Source of the DNA: Antedon mediterranea
Taxonomy: Eukaryota > Echinodermata > Crinoidea > Comatulida > Antedonidae
DNA: 64,000 nt
Reading direction: 5' to 3'
Assembly: GCF_964355755.1 (NCBI RefSeq)
Contig: NC_092678.1
Span: 1,633,922 to 1,697,921, forward strand
In this document: piece by piece, positions 36,660 to 49,480 of the stretch
How positions within the stretch are numbered: the first letter of the stretch is position 1
How the letters are laid out: each line of letters starts with the position of its first letter
Program-made: the position numbers and the translations under genes
The notes under the pieces: generated by a model
Told to the model about the DNA's origin: nothing
What the model saw: the letters and a program-made list of their open reading frames with translations, nothing else
The model's database searches: none

Positions 36660-37045
36660 AATAATTAATTTAATAATAATTATCTCGGAGTGTGTCGGCC
36701 TGTCTGTGCTATTTGTTAACTTTATTCTGCTGCTAACTTTTTAACTGAACGCTTTTTAATATTCTATTGTCTTTTTAATAACTTGTATTTTTTATGACTT
36801 TTTAACTATGGTACTGAACGGTATGGTATTCTGTTTTAATGCTTTTTTTATGCCATTTTTAAACCTTTTTAAAACCATTTTTTAACCATCATTTTAGACA
36901 TTTGCATTTTTTTAGATTGTTTATAACATTTTTTCTTTCTTTTTAATTGTGAATCTCAAGTTTTAACTTTCTGTATTGTAACATTGTTATGTAATCATGT
37001 ATTGTATGTTGATTTTGACCGAATGAATGAATGAATGAATGAATG
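36660..37045 (+). mobile_element. Non-LTR retrotransposon 3' end with (GAAT)n tail
   Basis: A T-rich 3'-UTR-like segment (TGTTATGTAATCATGTATTG, then TTGATTTTGACC) ends in (GAAT)6 at about 37020-37044. CR1/L2-type LINEs and the SINEs they mobilise end in short tandem tails like this. No reverse transcriptase sequence remains, so the copy is strongly 5' truncated. Left boundary uncertain. Confidence 0.6.
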
Positions 37046-37130
37046 CTCACTTCACTCTTAATATTTCGGTTGATTGCTTTCTTGGTTTTTAATGACTGGT
37101 TTCTTACGTGAAAATAATTTATACTTAACA

Positions 37131-37445
37131 GTGCAGTTTCCCCCCATTATGGACCCCCCATTATGGGACACCCCTATTCGGTAGACACCCTTATTGAGGG
37201 GACACTTTGCCGTGAAACAAACGGAACAGTGCAGTTTCCCCCCATTATGGACCCCCCATTATGGGACACCCCTATTCGGTAGACACCCTTATTGAGGGGA
37301 AACTTTGCCGTGAAACAAACGGAACAGTGCAGTTTCCCCCCATTATGGACCCCCCCCCCCCCCCCCATTATGGGACACTCCTATTAGGGAAAACTTTGTT
37401 TTGTCCCAAAGGTGTACCCTTAATAAGTTCTACGGTAAGAAGCTG
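37131..37445. repeat. 98-bp tandem repeat, ~2.7 copies, with C-run expansion
   Basis: Units start at 37131, 37229 and 37327, each GTGCAGTTTCCCCCCATTAT followed by GGACCCCCCATTATGGGACA and TATTCGGTAGACACCCTTAT. The third unit has a run of about 15 C where the others have six. The segment belongs to the same dispersed family as 25368 and 61630. Confidence 0.92.
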
Positions 37446-38835
37446 AAGAATAAACTGTTCTTAACCCTATCAAGGCGAGTGATCAAGGCATGTGTATATT
37501 GACCTCTTGACAGATGACACCCAGTGTGATCTGGTATACTTATGTAACTATATAGATCCTAAATCAATTGTTCCTTATCAAAAATCAGATTTCTCAATTT
37601 GTCACGAGATAAAACCGTTCCGCATAATTGATTAACGATAGATCCACATACCAAGTTTCCTGATAAGAAAAGTCGGAGTTCATAATAATTGATTTAATAT
37701 TTATTTTCTATCATTGTTCTCGTGTTCACGCATTTGACTCGTGTCTGTTAAACTGTTGCCAATGCCAGGTTCTATAATAAGGTCAAATTCTAAAGGAAAT
37801 ATCGGGATAAGCTCGAAGTAGGCCGTAGGCATGCCGTCATATATCAGGCTATAAAACAACGCGATGCTTACGTTTAAGTTATTTGACCTGCGTTTAGTAG
37901 AGCCCTGCAAAGCAAGTTGATTTTGTTTGTGGGGTGGGGGAAGAAACTTACGTTCATGCCTTAATATTAGTATATAAAGTTAGTGTCGTCAGGTCTAGGC
38001 TATAACACGCGATGCGATATTGATGGAGGTTTATGTGCGGCGTTCAGGTTCCAATACGCATAATAAAGTTAGCTGTTCTGTTCACATCTTCAATATTAAC
38101 AGCGTATATTCAGCCTTCGTTTCTAAATACCATTATTAAGCACTAGCTCAGATTTTCTAAAGTGAGAAGAGGACTTCTTTTGTTACCGGACCTACCCTTT
38201 CTATTTTCCCCCCAACAAGAACATAATTAGGCCTAGGTGTTATACAACTTCAGCTGATAAGAATATATTATTAATAATAAAAGAAGGCATTTAACAACCA
38301 GCACTTACACATAATACGGGTACTTATTTATTCTTTAAGAATGGTTTAATCGCAAAGCACCTTTCTCCAACCATACGGTATATGTCAATTGCTTTGTCAT
38401 ATCATGGAATTATATTATAGTTCTATGGTCATATCAGGGAATAAGAAAGACCTGGTCATATTAAACGAGGTATACGTGTACGTTATGTAACATCCAAGTC
38501 ATTGGGTGAATACTTGTTTGTTTCTGCGACAGTGTCAATCAGTCAATCAATCAATCATTATGTAAGCGAGCTAATTAACACTTGTTGTCGCGTGGGTAAT
38601 TATAAAATGTTGGGATTCTATACGATTTTCAATATAGGCCTATACCATACAACAATTTCACTGGGACCAACAAAATACGGTATATTGCAATATTTTGATT
38701 GAGGGAAGACAGTGCTGCAGTGAATAGACACACTTAATTTATGATACATAGCCCGTACTCGACTCTTCATACACACACTTAATTTATGATACATAGCCCG
38801 TACTCCCATTGTATTGTTCAGTTGATTTGAAATTA
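37446..38835. other. No feature seen
   Basis: Unique sequence; open frames 37701-37910 and 38502-38702 show no family features. A 40-bp direct duplication (CACTTAATTTATGATACATAGCCCGTACTC) occurs at about 38730 and 38775. Confidence 0.5.
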
Positions 38836-38839
38836 ATAA

Positions 38840-39035
38840 AGTAGAGCCCCTCCTACTCAAGAGACTCTTACTAAGGAACACTTTCTCCTTGAAACGAATA
38901 AAATATGTTTTATACGATATAAAGTGTCATCCCCTATCTCCAGGATATCCATATTCAGTGAACCCCTATTTAGTATTATAAGAAGCCACTTTGTTGGGTC
39001 CCGATGATGTTCACTTAATGGAGGTTGTATTGTAA
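38840..39035. repeat. Diverged copy of the CCCCTATT/AAGGGG dispersed repeat
   Basis: AGAGCCCCTCCTACTCAAG, CTTGAAACGAATAAAATATG, GTGAACCCCTATTTAGTA and TTGGGTCCCGATGATGTTCA follow the word order of the better-kept copy at 61630-61920. Confidence 0.7.
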
Positions 39036-42000
39036 TTTGGACAGGGTTGATGATGCTGATGACATTTCTTGTAGTGATTTTTATTTAAAAAAAAACACAA
39101 GAGGGAAGAGTGTAATTTCACTCTTTCTTGTTCGTACCAGTGAGTTTCTAGCCTAGCCCGGTCTTTTGTAATCTTGGGCCACTTCCATAATCGAAATACT
39201 GTGCCATTCCCGATTGGTAGCACACCCGGAGCGAAGCTTATTTCTACGGCATTATATTGTTAAGGTCGGTATTGGTACAGTGCAGTACCGTATCGGGTAC
39301 ACCCAATCATGGTATGCGACGCATTGTATTGTATTTGCGAAAGATTATAAATTGGTTTCGGAAGGAAATAATGCAATAATGTATTTAGCATAAAATGAAC
39401 TATATATTATGTAATAACGCGCGGGGTTTCCAGCACGCTGTAAATGAGTTTTCAAAACCACGAGGCTTCAAATCACCCGATATTTGTATACTACTGTATC
39501 TCCATAATATTGCATATGCCCAGTATCATGGCATATTCGTTGATACACTAATGGAACGCACCGAAAACTGACCCTGAATGAGCGTCCCCGTATTATAATA
39601 GAGGTTGCTCAAATTACCGTATACGTATAACTATAAACCTACCCCAAGGAGATGTACGCGCCTACCTCAAAATCTACTGATAATGATTAGGCCTACCACC
39701 AGCCATGGTACCACGAGGTGCCTATGAATAAACGTGACAAGAGATTCAGCAATAAGACCACATAATCCCCGCCACAGACAAATCACGTTGCATGCTGCAT
39801 GCATGGGACTATAATATAATAATTTATAACTTCCGTTCTTTAAGGAAAATAATTTGTTGGTTCTATGATTCACTATATAAAGAAAGATAGTACAGAACAA
39901 GTAAGGAATTTAGGCCTATATTGAGGCGATGGCTCCATGATTGTGTATGTTAAAGCTGCATGGGTTGTCCTACCAAGAAAGGAAATAAGCCCCTGGCTTT
40001 TCGTGTGAGAGTACATGCTTAGGAGGTTGAAATTGGTGATACAATAACCGACAAAATTTAGAAAAAAAATATATTTAGTTCGGGTCATGTGAATTATTGG
40101 CCTGTCTGTCCCGCCCCGAAACTGATAGTAAGCTGCCCAGAACAGTCCCGGGCAGTATTATCTTTACCCATATTCAGGATGTGACAGGGGTGTCCTTCCG
40201 GACCGGTTGTAAAAGTTTGTTTCCCGGCCTGGGTTATTGCACATGTTTCACACGTGGACGGCTGATTTTGCATGGCTGTTTATTACGTTTTAATCCAGTC
40301 TATCCCAGTTTTTACTAGCTGATTTTTTTTCAATGGCGTTTTTGACTTATTTGACTGAACTAGGCCTAATAATATAAAGGGCGTTATCGTTTTCCGGGGT
40401 GGCGAGTACCATAGGCCTATCTATAGTGCACGAACTGCTTCTTAATATAGGACAAAATTTGAAACTATAGTATTTTAACAGCATTTAATTATATTTCTGG
40501 TCTTAAATATAAATGTCTGTCCATAAACCCAATACTTAGCCTGTCTGGGTACTCTACACGTTTTTTCATTATTTTGCGGGTAGAGTGTTGTATATTTAGA
40601 CTACTTAGTTGCCCAGACCTCCCTTAATTTATCGAAATTAATCCCACTATATAATATTACTAGATATATTATTTTATGAGCCCACCAGTAAAAAAGATAC
40701 CATACGCCTACGACCTCTGCCACGAGGTATAGCCTACAGTAGGCATACCTTCTTGTATTTAAAAAAAAAAAGCAAGCCGCGTTGACAAAGACTATTGGAA
40801 TGACCTTCGGTAAGTGGAACAAAGGGTAGGCCCAGTGGACTGGTATAAACGGACAATAAGCGTGTAGTATGCCTTTGTCCCGCATCCAATTTTACACACG
40901 CAATCTTTGTTTCAGGTGCACCCCCATGATTACTATAATCTGTCGTTATTACCTGCTTTTAGCAGTATCGTATCGTAGTATCGTAAACCTAAATTTATTA
41001 TATTATATTAATTATTATGTAGGCCATAGGTTATACTAAGTGTGTGTGTCTATCTAAAAGTGTGTATTCTCCCATTCGGGACGTAAGAAGTCCCTTAATT
41101 AAGGTGTATGTAATTGAATAGAGATTCTGTTTAATGTTAAAACATCATGTCCTTATTCCTCATTCGTCTAACAGCGAAATGTCTCCAGCAGAATAGGAGT
41201 GTCCCAACGGAGGAGTTCTTCTTATCTACGGTTTAGTCTTTACTGTATGTTGATAATGTCATAATAGATAGATAGAAATCATGTAGTTTAATGTGTATTA
41301 TGTTGTGTTTATTGGTTCGGACTATTACAGTATGGCTAGCTGTTTCTGATAAATAAATAACAATAATAATAAAAACCTTTTTTTCTAAAGAGTTTTTTCT
41401 GATCCTAATATTAATAAAGTATTTATTTTCAAATGAATTTCAGACTCGCTCTCTGTTTTGTTTAGTTGCACCATTGTATAGGCCTATCTGTCTGAAAAGT
41501 GATCCAAAAATTATTGTATTGCTATCCATTGATTTTATAGTACCTGTAATGATATTTGTGGAGGTGGTAGACACAAATGCATTCCTGCCGCATATCTGCA
41601 CACTTATTCGTACCATATTTAGGCTAATTTCATTTCTGGGTGTGGATTGCTATATCGTGGGAACCGTCGGCGCGAAAATAGACGCTTTTCAATTCCCAAG
41701 GCTAAAATCGTGCCTCAAAATAGTTTCCATTTTCTGGGCAAATGCGCAATACTTATGCCCGATTAGAATTGAGTATTGTGGCCTACACAATGAAGCCTGA
41801 ATGGGGGTTTATATCATGCCTGGTTTAATCTTCACCGTGGATAGTTCGATGATGGGTCACGAACATACCTATAATCAGATTTGCCTAAAGGAACTTATCT
41901 TACTGTTTTTACAAGTGTAAATTCTAACCGAGTCAGACTAATCCTCGTGGAAAATAGTAGTTGTGTACTGTACCACGATACGATGACGTTAAGTCATAGA

Positions 42001-42060
42001 GATATTAATATTTCTATGGTTAACTAACACTGCGGATGGACACGTGACAACATGGGACGC
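39036..42060. other. No supported gene; many TAGGCCTA words
   Basis: Open frames at 39667-39900, 40097-40318, 40601-40885 and 41474-41800 were examined and none shows domain-like or conserved features. A faint dispersed-repeat fragment lies at about 41070-41240. Confidence 0.5.
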
Positions 42061-43897
42061 GTTGAAATGATAATAGGGTTTTCCCCTTGTGTGAGCGTGC
42101 GTTCGTCACATTCAGTTCGTATCTTCGTTATATATTATACAGTAACGTCGACAGATCTTCATCGGAACGCGATCTAGAGAATCCATATATATTCGTGAGT
42201 TTTGTCTATGCACTGAGGAATATCGGTTGAATTAAGGCACATTGAAATAATTATGTTCATTCAGCAATATTAAATTGAACGATTAATTTGAATGTGGTTT
42301 TATGTTTTTCGCTGTTTATGTCCGTCGACAGGATGGCTTGATTTTGGCACAACGATATTGTAATTAAAATGGAAAGGATTAAATTATAGATGCGACATTG
42401 TTCCTTATACAGTGTATGTTTGATTTGCTTCTGTTAATATTTTAAACATTAAGATACCAGATTATATTCCTTTGCTTCTGTTGAAATATGTATACATAAA
42501 TTATATGCCAGTATTTTGATTAGAATTAACATTTCTTTATTGAATCCACTTCGTTTGTTATACTGTAAGAAGTTTAAATTGCGATTCTATTCAAGGAAAC
42601 TTGTGAACGTGTTCGTAGGATCTTAATTAAACCATGTCTTCTTTCCTGTGTTACATCCCGTCTGTCTAGGAACGTACTTTTGATGTACAGCAAACTTTAC
42701 AAGTCATGGTCACACAGGATATCATAGGTTTTTGTCAACTTGCATTTTACTTTAACACACATTCTCTCCCAATCAGCAACTTATTAGCACAAAAAGTATT
42801 CCAATTCCAAGTATTATCAACCAAAGCATATTCATGCCATTTTATTCATTTTTTTAAATTCATTCACATTTAATATAAAAAATAAACTCTTTTACAATTC
42901 AAATTCACTGAAGAGAACAAGACATTTGGAGAAAAAATCTCAAGTTGCCAAACAAATAAATAACCATAAAAATTAATATAGAAAGTTAGTAGCAAGAACC
43001 TAGTTTGATTAAAATTCATATGATTACAAATATGTCACGATTCATAATTTTATTATCTAATCGTAATCAATTTAATAAATTATTAATTTATACTAGTTTC
43101 ATTGCTGCAGTAAATCGAGAAATAAATACATTTAACTATTTATAATACAGATTTTAGAGTTAGCAGTACTTGTCTTAGTCAACTTAAAATTTCTCCAATC
43201 GCCTACACTCGTCGTTCAATAAGATATATTCTTATTATATAATATTACATACATATACACATGCTATTATTATGCCCAAGTCTAACTGCTTTCCCAAAAT
43301 CACATTAAAATGCAGCACATAATGTTCTGTTTATACCTAGAAGTCATTTGATAGCAAGTTGTTTGGTCACATCATCGATTCCCTTTAACAATTTCACGTT
43401 TACACATTTAATACGACATTTACCGACAATGCAGCCAAGACAAATTTGTAAAAATCTACATGACCTCGATCTTAAAACAATGCTTGTAATTCTCTAGGGC
43501 AGCCAGTTCAATTTCCTAACAAATCATTACACCTGGCAGCCAACCATACAATAGTTGTAGACAATGGCTGTAAAAGTATGGCAAGGCATTTTAAATATAA
43601 TATGTACAGTTGGATGTCAGGTATTTTAGGCAGGGGAGGGGGACCAACAGTGGCTGGGAAACGTTAGGGATTTAGGAGGATATTGCACCAGTTTTAACGC
43701 AGACCCATGTCTACGAGTAATTATCTGCTTCTTTGCATCGTCTTATACCCACAACAGAAACTAAAATTGCAACAGATTTGACGCCAATACATAATAAAGA
43801 AACTGAGAAGTTATTGCAAAGCAATAACTTTGGAGTTTCTTATGTCAACTTGACAGTTATATAAAATAATGACGAACAAGAATTCGCAGTGTTAACA
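42061..43897 (-). other. Likely 3' UTR and flank of the PIM-like gene
   Basis: Downstream of the kinase stop codon on the minus strand there is AT-rich sequence with several ATTTA words. Candidate polyadenylation signals AATAAA (minus strand) lie at 42846-42841 and 42542-42537. AU-rich 3' UTRs fit the short-lived mRNAs known for PIM genes, but the true 3' end cannot be fixed by eye. Confidence 0.4.
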
Positions 43898-46127
43898 TCA
43901 ACTTTGGGATTTATGTTCCTCGTCAGAATCGCTGTCGTTGTCCGTGAGGTCGGGACTGGAAGGTAACGTGTCCATGGCCTCTGGCGTGCTGGAACGGCTT
44001 TCAGAGTCTTTGCTAACAATGAGGTTTTCACGGCTGCAGCCAACGCTGCTACACGGACTGAATCCAACACTGTCTTGACTACATGTGACGTCGTCATCGA
44101 CAGACATTTTCCTCGGTGTATTGTCCTTTTGGCCGATTTGCATCCATGGATGTTCAAGAATTTCTTGCAAGGTGGGTCGATGGGAAGGGCGTACAGATAA
44201 CATTGATCTGATCAAGTTCTTTAATTGTGGGGAAAGACTCCTACGGAAGTGAGGTTGAGCACGGCAGATTTCATCGTCTCTTTCAAATGGGATATCACCG
44301 CAAGCCATGTCAAAAAGTAAAATTCCAAGAGACCAGACTGCAGCGGAACGACCATGATACCGGTGAAAACGAATCCATTCAGGTGGACTGTACACTCTGG
44401 TACCTGCAAGATTAATCAATTGAAAACATAAATATTTGATGTTTATTAATATTAACTAAACAGCATTATTAAATTCATTTGATGTTTCATGCATTTTTCC
44501 AAAGGATTTGGTTTAGACGGTACAACAACAGCTGAGACAAATTCTAAAGTTTGCCAAAAATCAACGGGAAGTGGGTTTTATGATAGTCCAACATTTGGAA
44601 GTAGACATTACAGTAATATTATCAGGGAAAATTTTCATTTAAAAATTTTGTTTAGCAATATTGCTAATCAAACTGATTTTTAAGTCGAGAAACATAGTTT
44701 TGTATTGTATTTTTTGCTACACAATTTTCAAAATGTGTAGCAATAAGGTTGTTTTGTATAGCTTTTTGCTACGCTACACTGGCGAAAATGTTCCCTGATT
44801 ATGTGGGCTGGTTTGAAGCCAACTAATCCAACAGCTTTTTTAATTCACGTCATAAAAGGGTAAAGGTCACTTCCCGCCAACAGTGCAGTAGTAAGGGATG
44901 GCTTGTGCTTAGACATTTCTATTGAAAATCAGCCAAGCTCTAACTCGTTATCCTGTGTGTGGAATTCAATGAAACTAAACAATAGACGGAATTTACACAT
45001 TTTAGAACAAACTATTGTCAAACATTCTTTAGGAATTTAAAGATTAGAGTCCCTTAGGCAATTTAAAAAAGAAGAAAAACTGTACCCACCATCAAAGTCT
45101 GTGTATACTGTGTCCCGCATGATAGCGCCAGATCCAAAGTCTATAAGTTTCAGTTCACCAGTTTTCATATCGACGAGAATATTTTCGTCTTTTAAGTCCC
45201 TGTGTACGACACCAACATCGTGACAACGTTGAAATGTCTCAACAATTTGTTGGAAAAAGTCCCGGCATAGGTCTTCTGTGAGTGCTCCATTTTCAGTGAT
45301 AAAGTCAAATAAATCTTTTACTGGAGATGGCTTTTCCATAACAATGATAAAACTGTCCACTCTTTCGTAATAATCCAACATGGTTATACAGCCCTTTATG
45401 TGGCTCACTTTCTTCAGAAGACATATTTCTATTGGAAGTTTTTGGCCACCAACCTGAAAAGATAAAATATAATAAATATTATTATTACAATAAAAAAAAA
45501 ACACATCCAACAGTAAAAATGAGTAAAGTAATTTTTATTTTGTTTAAAAAAAAAAAAAAAGTATTTTGTACATACCTGGACCCAATCAGTGACTTTGTCT
45601 TTTGCAACATGTTTTATAGCAACCTGTAAATAAAAATAAAGATCATAATTGTCTGAGCAAAAACATTCCTTGCAGTAATGATTGGTCGATATGTAGCTAG
45701 GGAGGGGCCTGGCTGTGCTTGTATATGTAGAGAGGGTAGTGAAGTGTATCCAAAATGTTTTTTTCTTACCGGTAATTTGTCTTTATTTCTAATACCACTA
45801 TATACGGTACCAAATCCACCACTTCCAAGTACTGGACCAACTTGATACGCCTTTTCGAACGATTCTTTTTCTTTTACTGTAAAATAAAGAAACAGATTAT
45901 TTAACAAATGTCCATTCATCATAACCTTCAAAACCGCGCCTAAACTGTCTAAACAAACAGCTGTTCATATGCCGGTGGTACGGCCCGACCGAATTCAATC
46001 AGTAAAATTCCTCCTCAATTTAGGCCCATAAAATTCCATTCGAATAGAAATACTCACCAATATTTTTTGCGTTGATAGAATATAATTCTTGTATATGTGT
46101 AGTAATTTTCCTTGATATGTTGTTCAT
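43898..46127 (-). CDS. PIM: PIM-type serine/threonine-protein kinase, five coding exons, 364 aa
   Basis: Exons by frame and GT-AG sites: 46127-46058, 45876-45770, 45623-45576, 45453-45090 and 44403-43898 (1095 nt). Visible kinase features: glycine loop [11 protein letters not shown] (residues 41-51), VAIK lysine K63, helix-C glutamate in [15 protein letters not shown] with catalytic D161, DFG at 180-182, and [31 protein letters not shown] in the activation region (split here only by the exon 4/5 junction). The hinge reads EKPSP: its proline is the PIM hallmark that removes a hinge hydrogen bond to ATP. In known PIM kinases activity is constitutive and abundance sets output; substrates lie in growth and survival control in cytosol and nucleus. 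The kinase domain ends near HPWM (281-284). An 80-residue Ser/Asp/Glu-rich tail follows, ending [11 protein letters not shown], longer than the short tail of vertebrate PIMs. Start: first ATG downstream of a TATA box. Whether it is closest to PIM1, 2 or 3 is not resolved. Confidence 0.95.
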
Positions 46128-46159
46128 TTTGCTATGTCAAATTAGAATGCAAAAAAGTT

Positions 46160-46310
46160 TGCGACTGAAGACTACAGCGACAGCGATTCAACTGACGTAC
46201 AACGATAGATTTTTCTATTTATAGCGCGGGGGAAAGCGCCTTTACAACGGCCAATGTTTTGATGCTTCAGACACGGTAACGGCATAAGATTAAAAGTAAG
46301 TCACGTGGAA
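46160..46310 (-). promoter_or_regulatory. Core promoter of the PIM-like kinase
   Basis: On the minus strand CGCTATAAATAG gives a strong TATA box at 46223-46215, about 90 bp before the ATG, flanked by GC-rich sequence. A start near 46190 would leave a 5' UTR of about 60 nt. Farther upstream, GTCACGTGG (46300-46308) contains a CACGTG E-box, and CGTCA/TGACGT half-sites lie next to the TATA region. Such a promoter fits an inducible gene. Confidence 0.7.
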
Positions 46311-48104
46311 ATATTCATCCGCAGTCACCGCCTTAGCGATCCGCCCACTCTTACATAAACTATGTTATACAATATTTAAATATTTCATCATAACAAAATA
46401 ACGATATTTATGTGTTTGTAATTATATAATCAATGTAATTTATATCTTTGAAACACTATTTTATTTGTTAACTTAGACTTATAAAGATATTTTAAACGCG
46501 TTTGAAGGAAAGAGTGCAATGAATATGTATTATGTAATTGACCAATTAGAGTCTAGTATCGTTTCTGTTTATTATGATTTTGCGATGTAAACATTGGCGA
46601 TTTCGAGAGTTGTATTAGGAAATGTAGTCACTAGGTAACATATTGATGATTCAATGATTTCAAATTTTTATTATATAATTCCCGATTATGCGTCATATAA
46701 TAATGTAATTTTATTACACATTTTACCATGGAAAATTTTGTGTGATGTAATAATCATAACTGAAAGTAAATATTATGAAAATGCAAAGTTTTATTATCGA
46801 AAATATGCACGCCTTTAATAATTACAAATACGAGAGTTATTATATTATTTAATTTTTGAATAATTTTTGGAATTTTCTTTTTTGTCACTCATATTTTCAG
46901 CATTGAATATAATGCTACATATTAAGGAACGTATTTAAACAAATAATTAATTTTTTAAAAAACCAATGTTAATTAGGTTTAAATGTTCATTTTACACACA
47001 GTTTTTGATACAATACAGTAATAAATTAATGTTATGCAGGCATTATACCAGACGATATGATAATGTACATTGATTAATATTAATTAGATAATTGTCTAAT
47101 AATATATCTCATTAGTATTTTTTGTTAAAGGTATGCTTTTTTTTTAAACTGTACTTCAATCAATGGAAATTCATATTTGTGCTGGTAACGTTAAAATATT
47201 AACATGCCCTTATGTTTGAATTACTGACGGCTATCTTTAGTAACCTCATCACTGCATACCGGCTTCAAAGGGAAAAGTGCATAGTCAAATTCCTTGATTG
47301 GATATTTACCCGACGACTCGCCCACACAATTGTGTAGTTACCATACGTAGTTCCAACGTTCAAATAGCAATATTATGTTAAAAATCTATTAATAACTGTA
47401 TTGAATTTGATTTGTTTGCATTTGTAGGCCTCAGTAATCACAGCTATGCAAAGGTATCATTGTGCGTCACACTCAAGGTCTCGTCCCTACGCTAGAATAT
47501 CGCAAATGGTCACAAACGTTCCATTCATAATTAATATTACATATTATATTAGGCCTAATCGTGATAGGTAGGCTAATCTTAAAAATTGATAATTATAACC
47601 CCGTCAAATCATAGAGGTAAAAAAGAAATTTATTTGTTACCTCCATGGTCAAATTATTTCTTAGTCTTTATTCTGGTTTTTATTTCTTCTTCATCGTGCC
47701 ATTTCAAACAATTTTTTTTTTTTTCTGATTTTAAACATACAGTTGAGTAATAGTTTAATTATGAAAGAGGGCGCACTTGAAAAAAAATAACATTGTAAAT
47801 TCTGCAATTTTTTTTTTATACTTTCGTATACTCAACTCGACCTATCATGAAGACATAGTTTTACGCGCACGTAAGGTCAAGATCTGATAAACACACACGG
47901 GCGTGAACTTTTATAAAGTTACTCTCTGCTATAATTCGCAAGTAATTTTATCATTGATGACCGATAGATAATTTTACCAAAGTCAAATGGAAAAGATTTT
48001 ATGGTGATAGACGGAGTATACCAGCCTAATGTTGGCCTACTATCAATTTTGTTCAGGAACTAAATATCATTATGTAAATAAGTCCAAGTAGGCCTGCTGT
48101 ACCC
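46311..48104. other. AT-rich intergenic DNA, no feature seen
   Basis: Upstream of the PIM-like gene. Poly-T and poly-A tracts, no coding signal recognised. Confidence 0.6.
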
Positions 48105-48215
48105 TATCAATGCGTGTCGGGTAGCTTGGTTCCCATTACGCTGACGCAACACAATGACGTAAAAGTTGTTCCCATTTGAACGCAACGCAATGACGACGTA
48201 CGTACGTACGATCGA
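48105..48215. repeat. Fragment of GACGCAACGCAA inverted-repeat element
   Basis: CTTGGTTCCCATTACGCTGA, CGCAACACAATGACGT and GAACGCAACGCAATGACG match words of the foldback element at 52245-52545. A CGTACGTACGTACG palindrome follows at about 48197. Confidence 0.55.
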
Positions 48216-49074
48216 ACGCGCACCGCCGCAAGTAATTTGATCAATCATGACGCGATGGACCGGATCGAAATACACGCATTATCTAGCTCATTATATAGGC
48301 CTACTCTACTCTACTAATTATATGAGTATATTTGAGTATATTATTAATTACAATATCGTTCTGCTCACATTCTAGTACAAATTTAACATCTATAGTAAGT
48401 AGGCCTATAGTGTTAGCTTAATTACGCTGCATTCTTTGTTTTCTATTTTGATGCGTCGTTTCTACGACAACAGACTAGATGGTATTTCAAAGGTTTGTAG
48501 TACCTGGAGCGAATTGTTTGATTATCTGACAGACAAAACCCACTTTAGACCGCTACATTGATCTTATTCAATACTTTGACGTCACACCAATAGATTTCAA
48601 TAGGCCTCAACTATGACTTGCTTTTTCTGGATTGCATATTTCGTGTACTTGCGGTAACACCCTGGTACACCAATGAGGTCACTAGTGTGTTCCCACACTT
48701 GGTACTGTTGCTTTACTACGCCCAACATAAATATATACCACTCCCAAATTGTGCCCTTGCATTGTCACCATTTTCTATCACACCTCTTCCCTGTCAGAAT
48801 GACGCGCGGTAGACTACCGTACTATACAGGGCGTTGTTATTTTTATTAAGCTGCTGCATTACTAGATTTGAACTGCGCATAACGCACGTACAAATACGTG
48901 TGCGTAAATTGAATGTATGCAATCCTATTACCATGTTTATTAATAGTGCTCAACATAATAATATGATACAGTCTAGCGTGGATGACATACGATGGCACAT
49001 TTCTTAACATTTTCCACAAAATATAAATATAACATGCGAAAGATAATTGTCTCAGCAAGAACATGCTCAAGTAT

Positions 49075-49480
49075 TTTTAAGATTTTTTTAAGTGCAACAA
49101 CATTTATTCAATATTTTACAAAGTTTATGGGTTAAGATACACAGAAGCCAAAGTGGCTTGTCTTTGTAGTCCTAAGCATAAACATAAAACATATTATACG
49201 GACGCATTACATTAACAAAAAATGACATTTTGAAACAGAAAAACACAAACACAACAAAGTGATATTAAGCTAAATATTTACAACCCCAATTTTGCAGTAG
49301 CAATAGTAGCTAGCAATGTTTCAAATATCATCTTTTTAATATTGTACTTTAGCATAGGGAGTGAGGTCATGTGATTTTGTTCTAGGGTAGACTGGAGTTT
49401 ATTCCAGTATGTTGGTCTAAAAAAGTATTGAGTCTAAAAACGGTTTCTGTAATAAAATGTGTTACTTCCCTTTATTTCAG
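49075..49480 (-). mobile_element. 5'-truncated non-LTR retrotransposon, C-terminal end
   Basis: The minus strand encodes FFRPTYWNKLQSTL followed by EQNHMTSLPMLKYNIKKMI and a stop at 49280-49278. The 'YW/LWN-L-P...-F-K..L' pattern is typical of the extreme C-terminus of jockey/CR1-like reverse transcriptase proteins. An upstream piece with TETVFRLNTF is in another frame, so a frameshift is present. A 3' UTR of about 200 nt follows, with AATAAA and TTGTTGCACTT then A-rich sequence. A dead copy. Confidence 0.65.

Noticed and set aside
41474-41800. 108-codon open frame on the plus strand
   Set aside because: Hydrophobic, no recognisable family, no convincing splice context; probably chance.
43840-44157. 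105-codon minus-strand frame overlapping the kinase
   Set aside because: Alternative frame of the last PIM exon, which is strongly supported in its own frame.
44227-44415. Plus-strand open frame opposite the kinase exon
   Set aside because: Antisense shadow of the conserved kinase exon.
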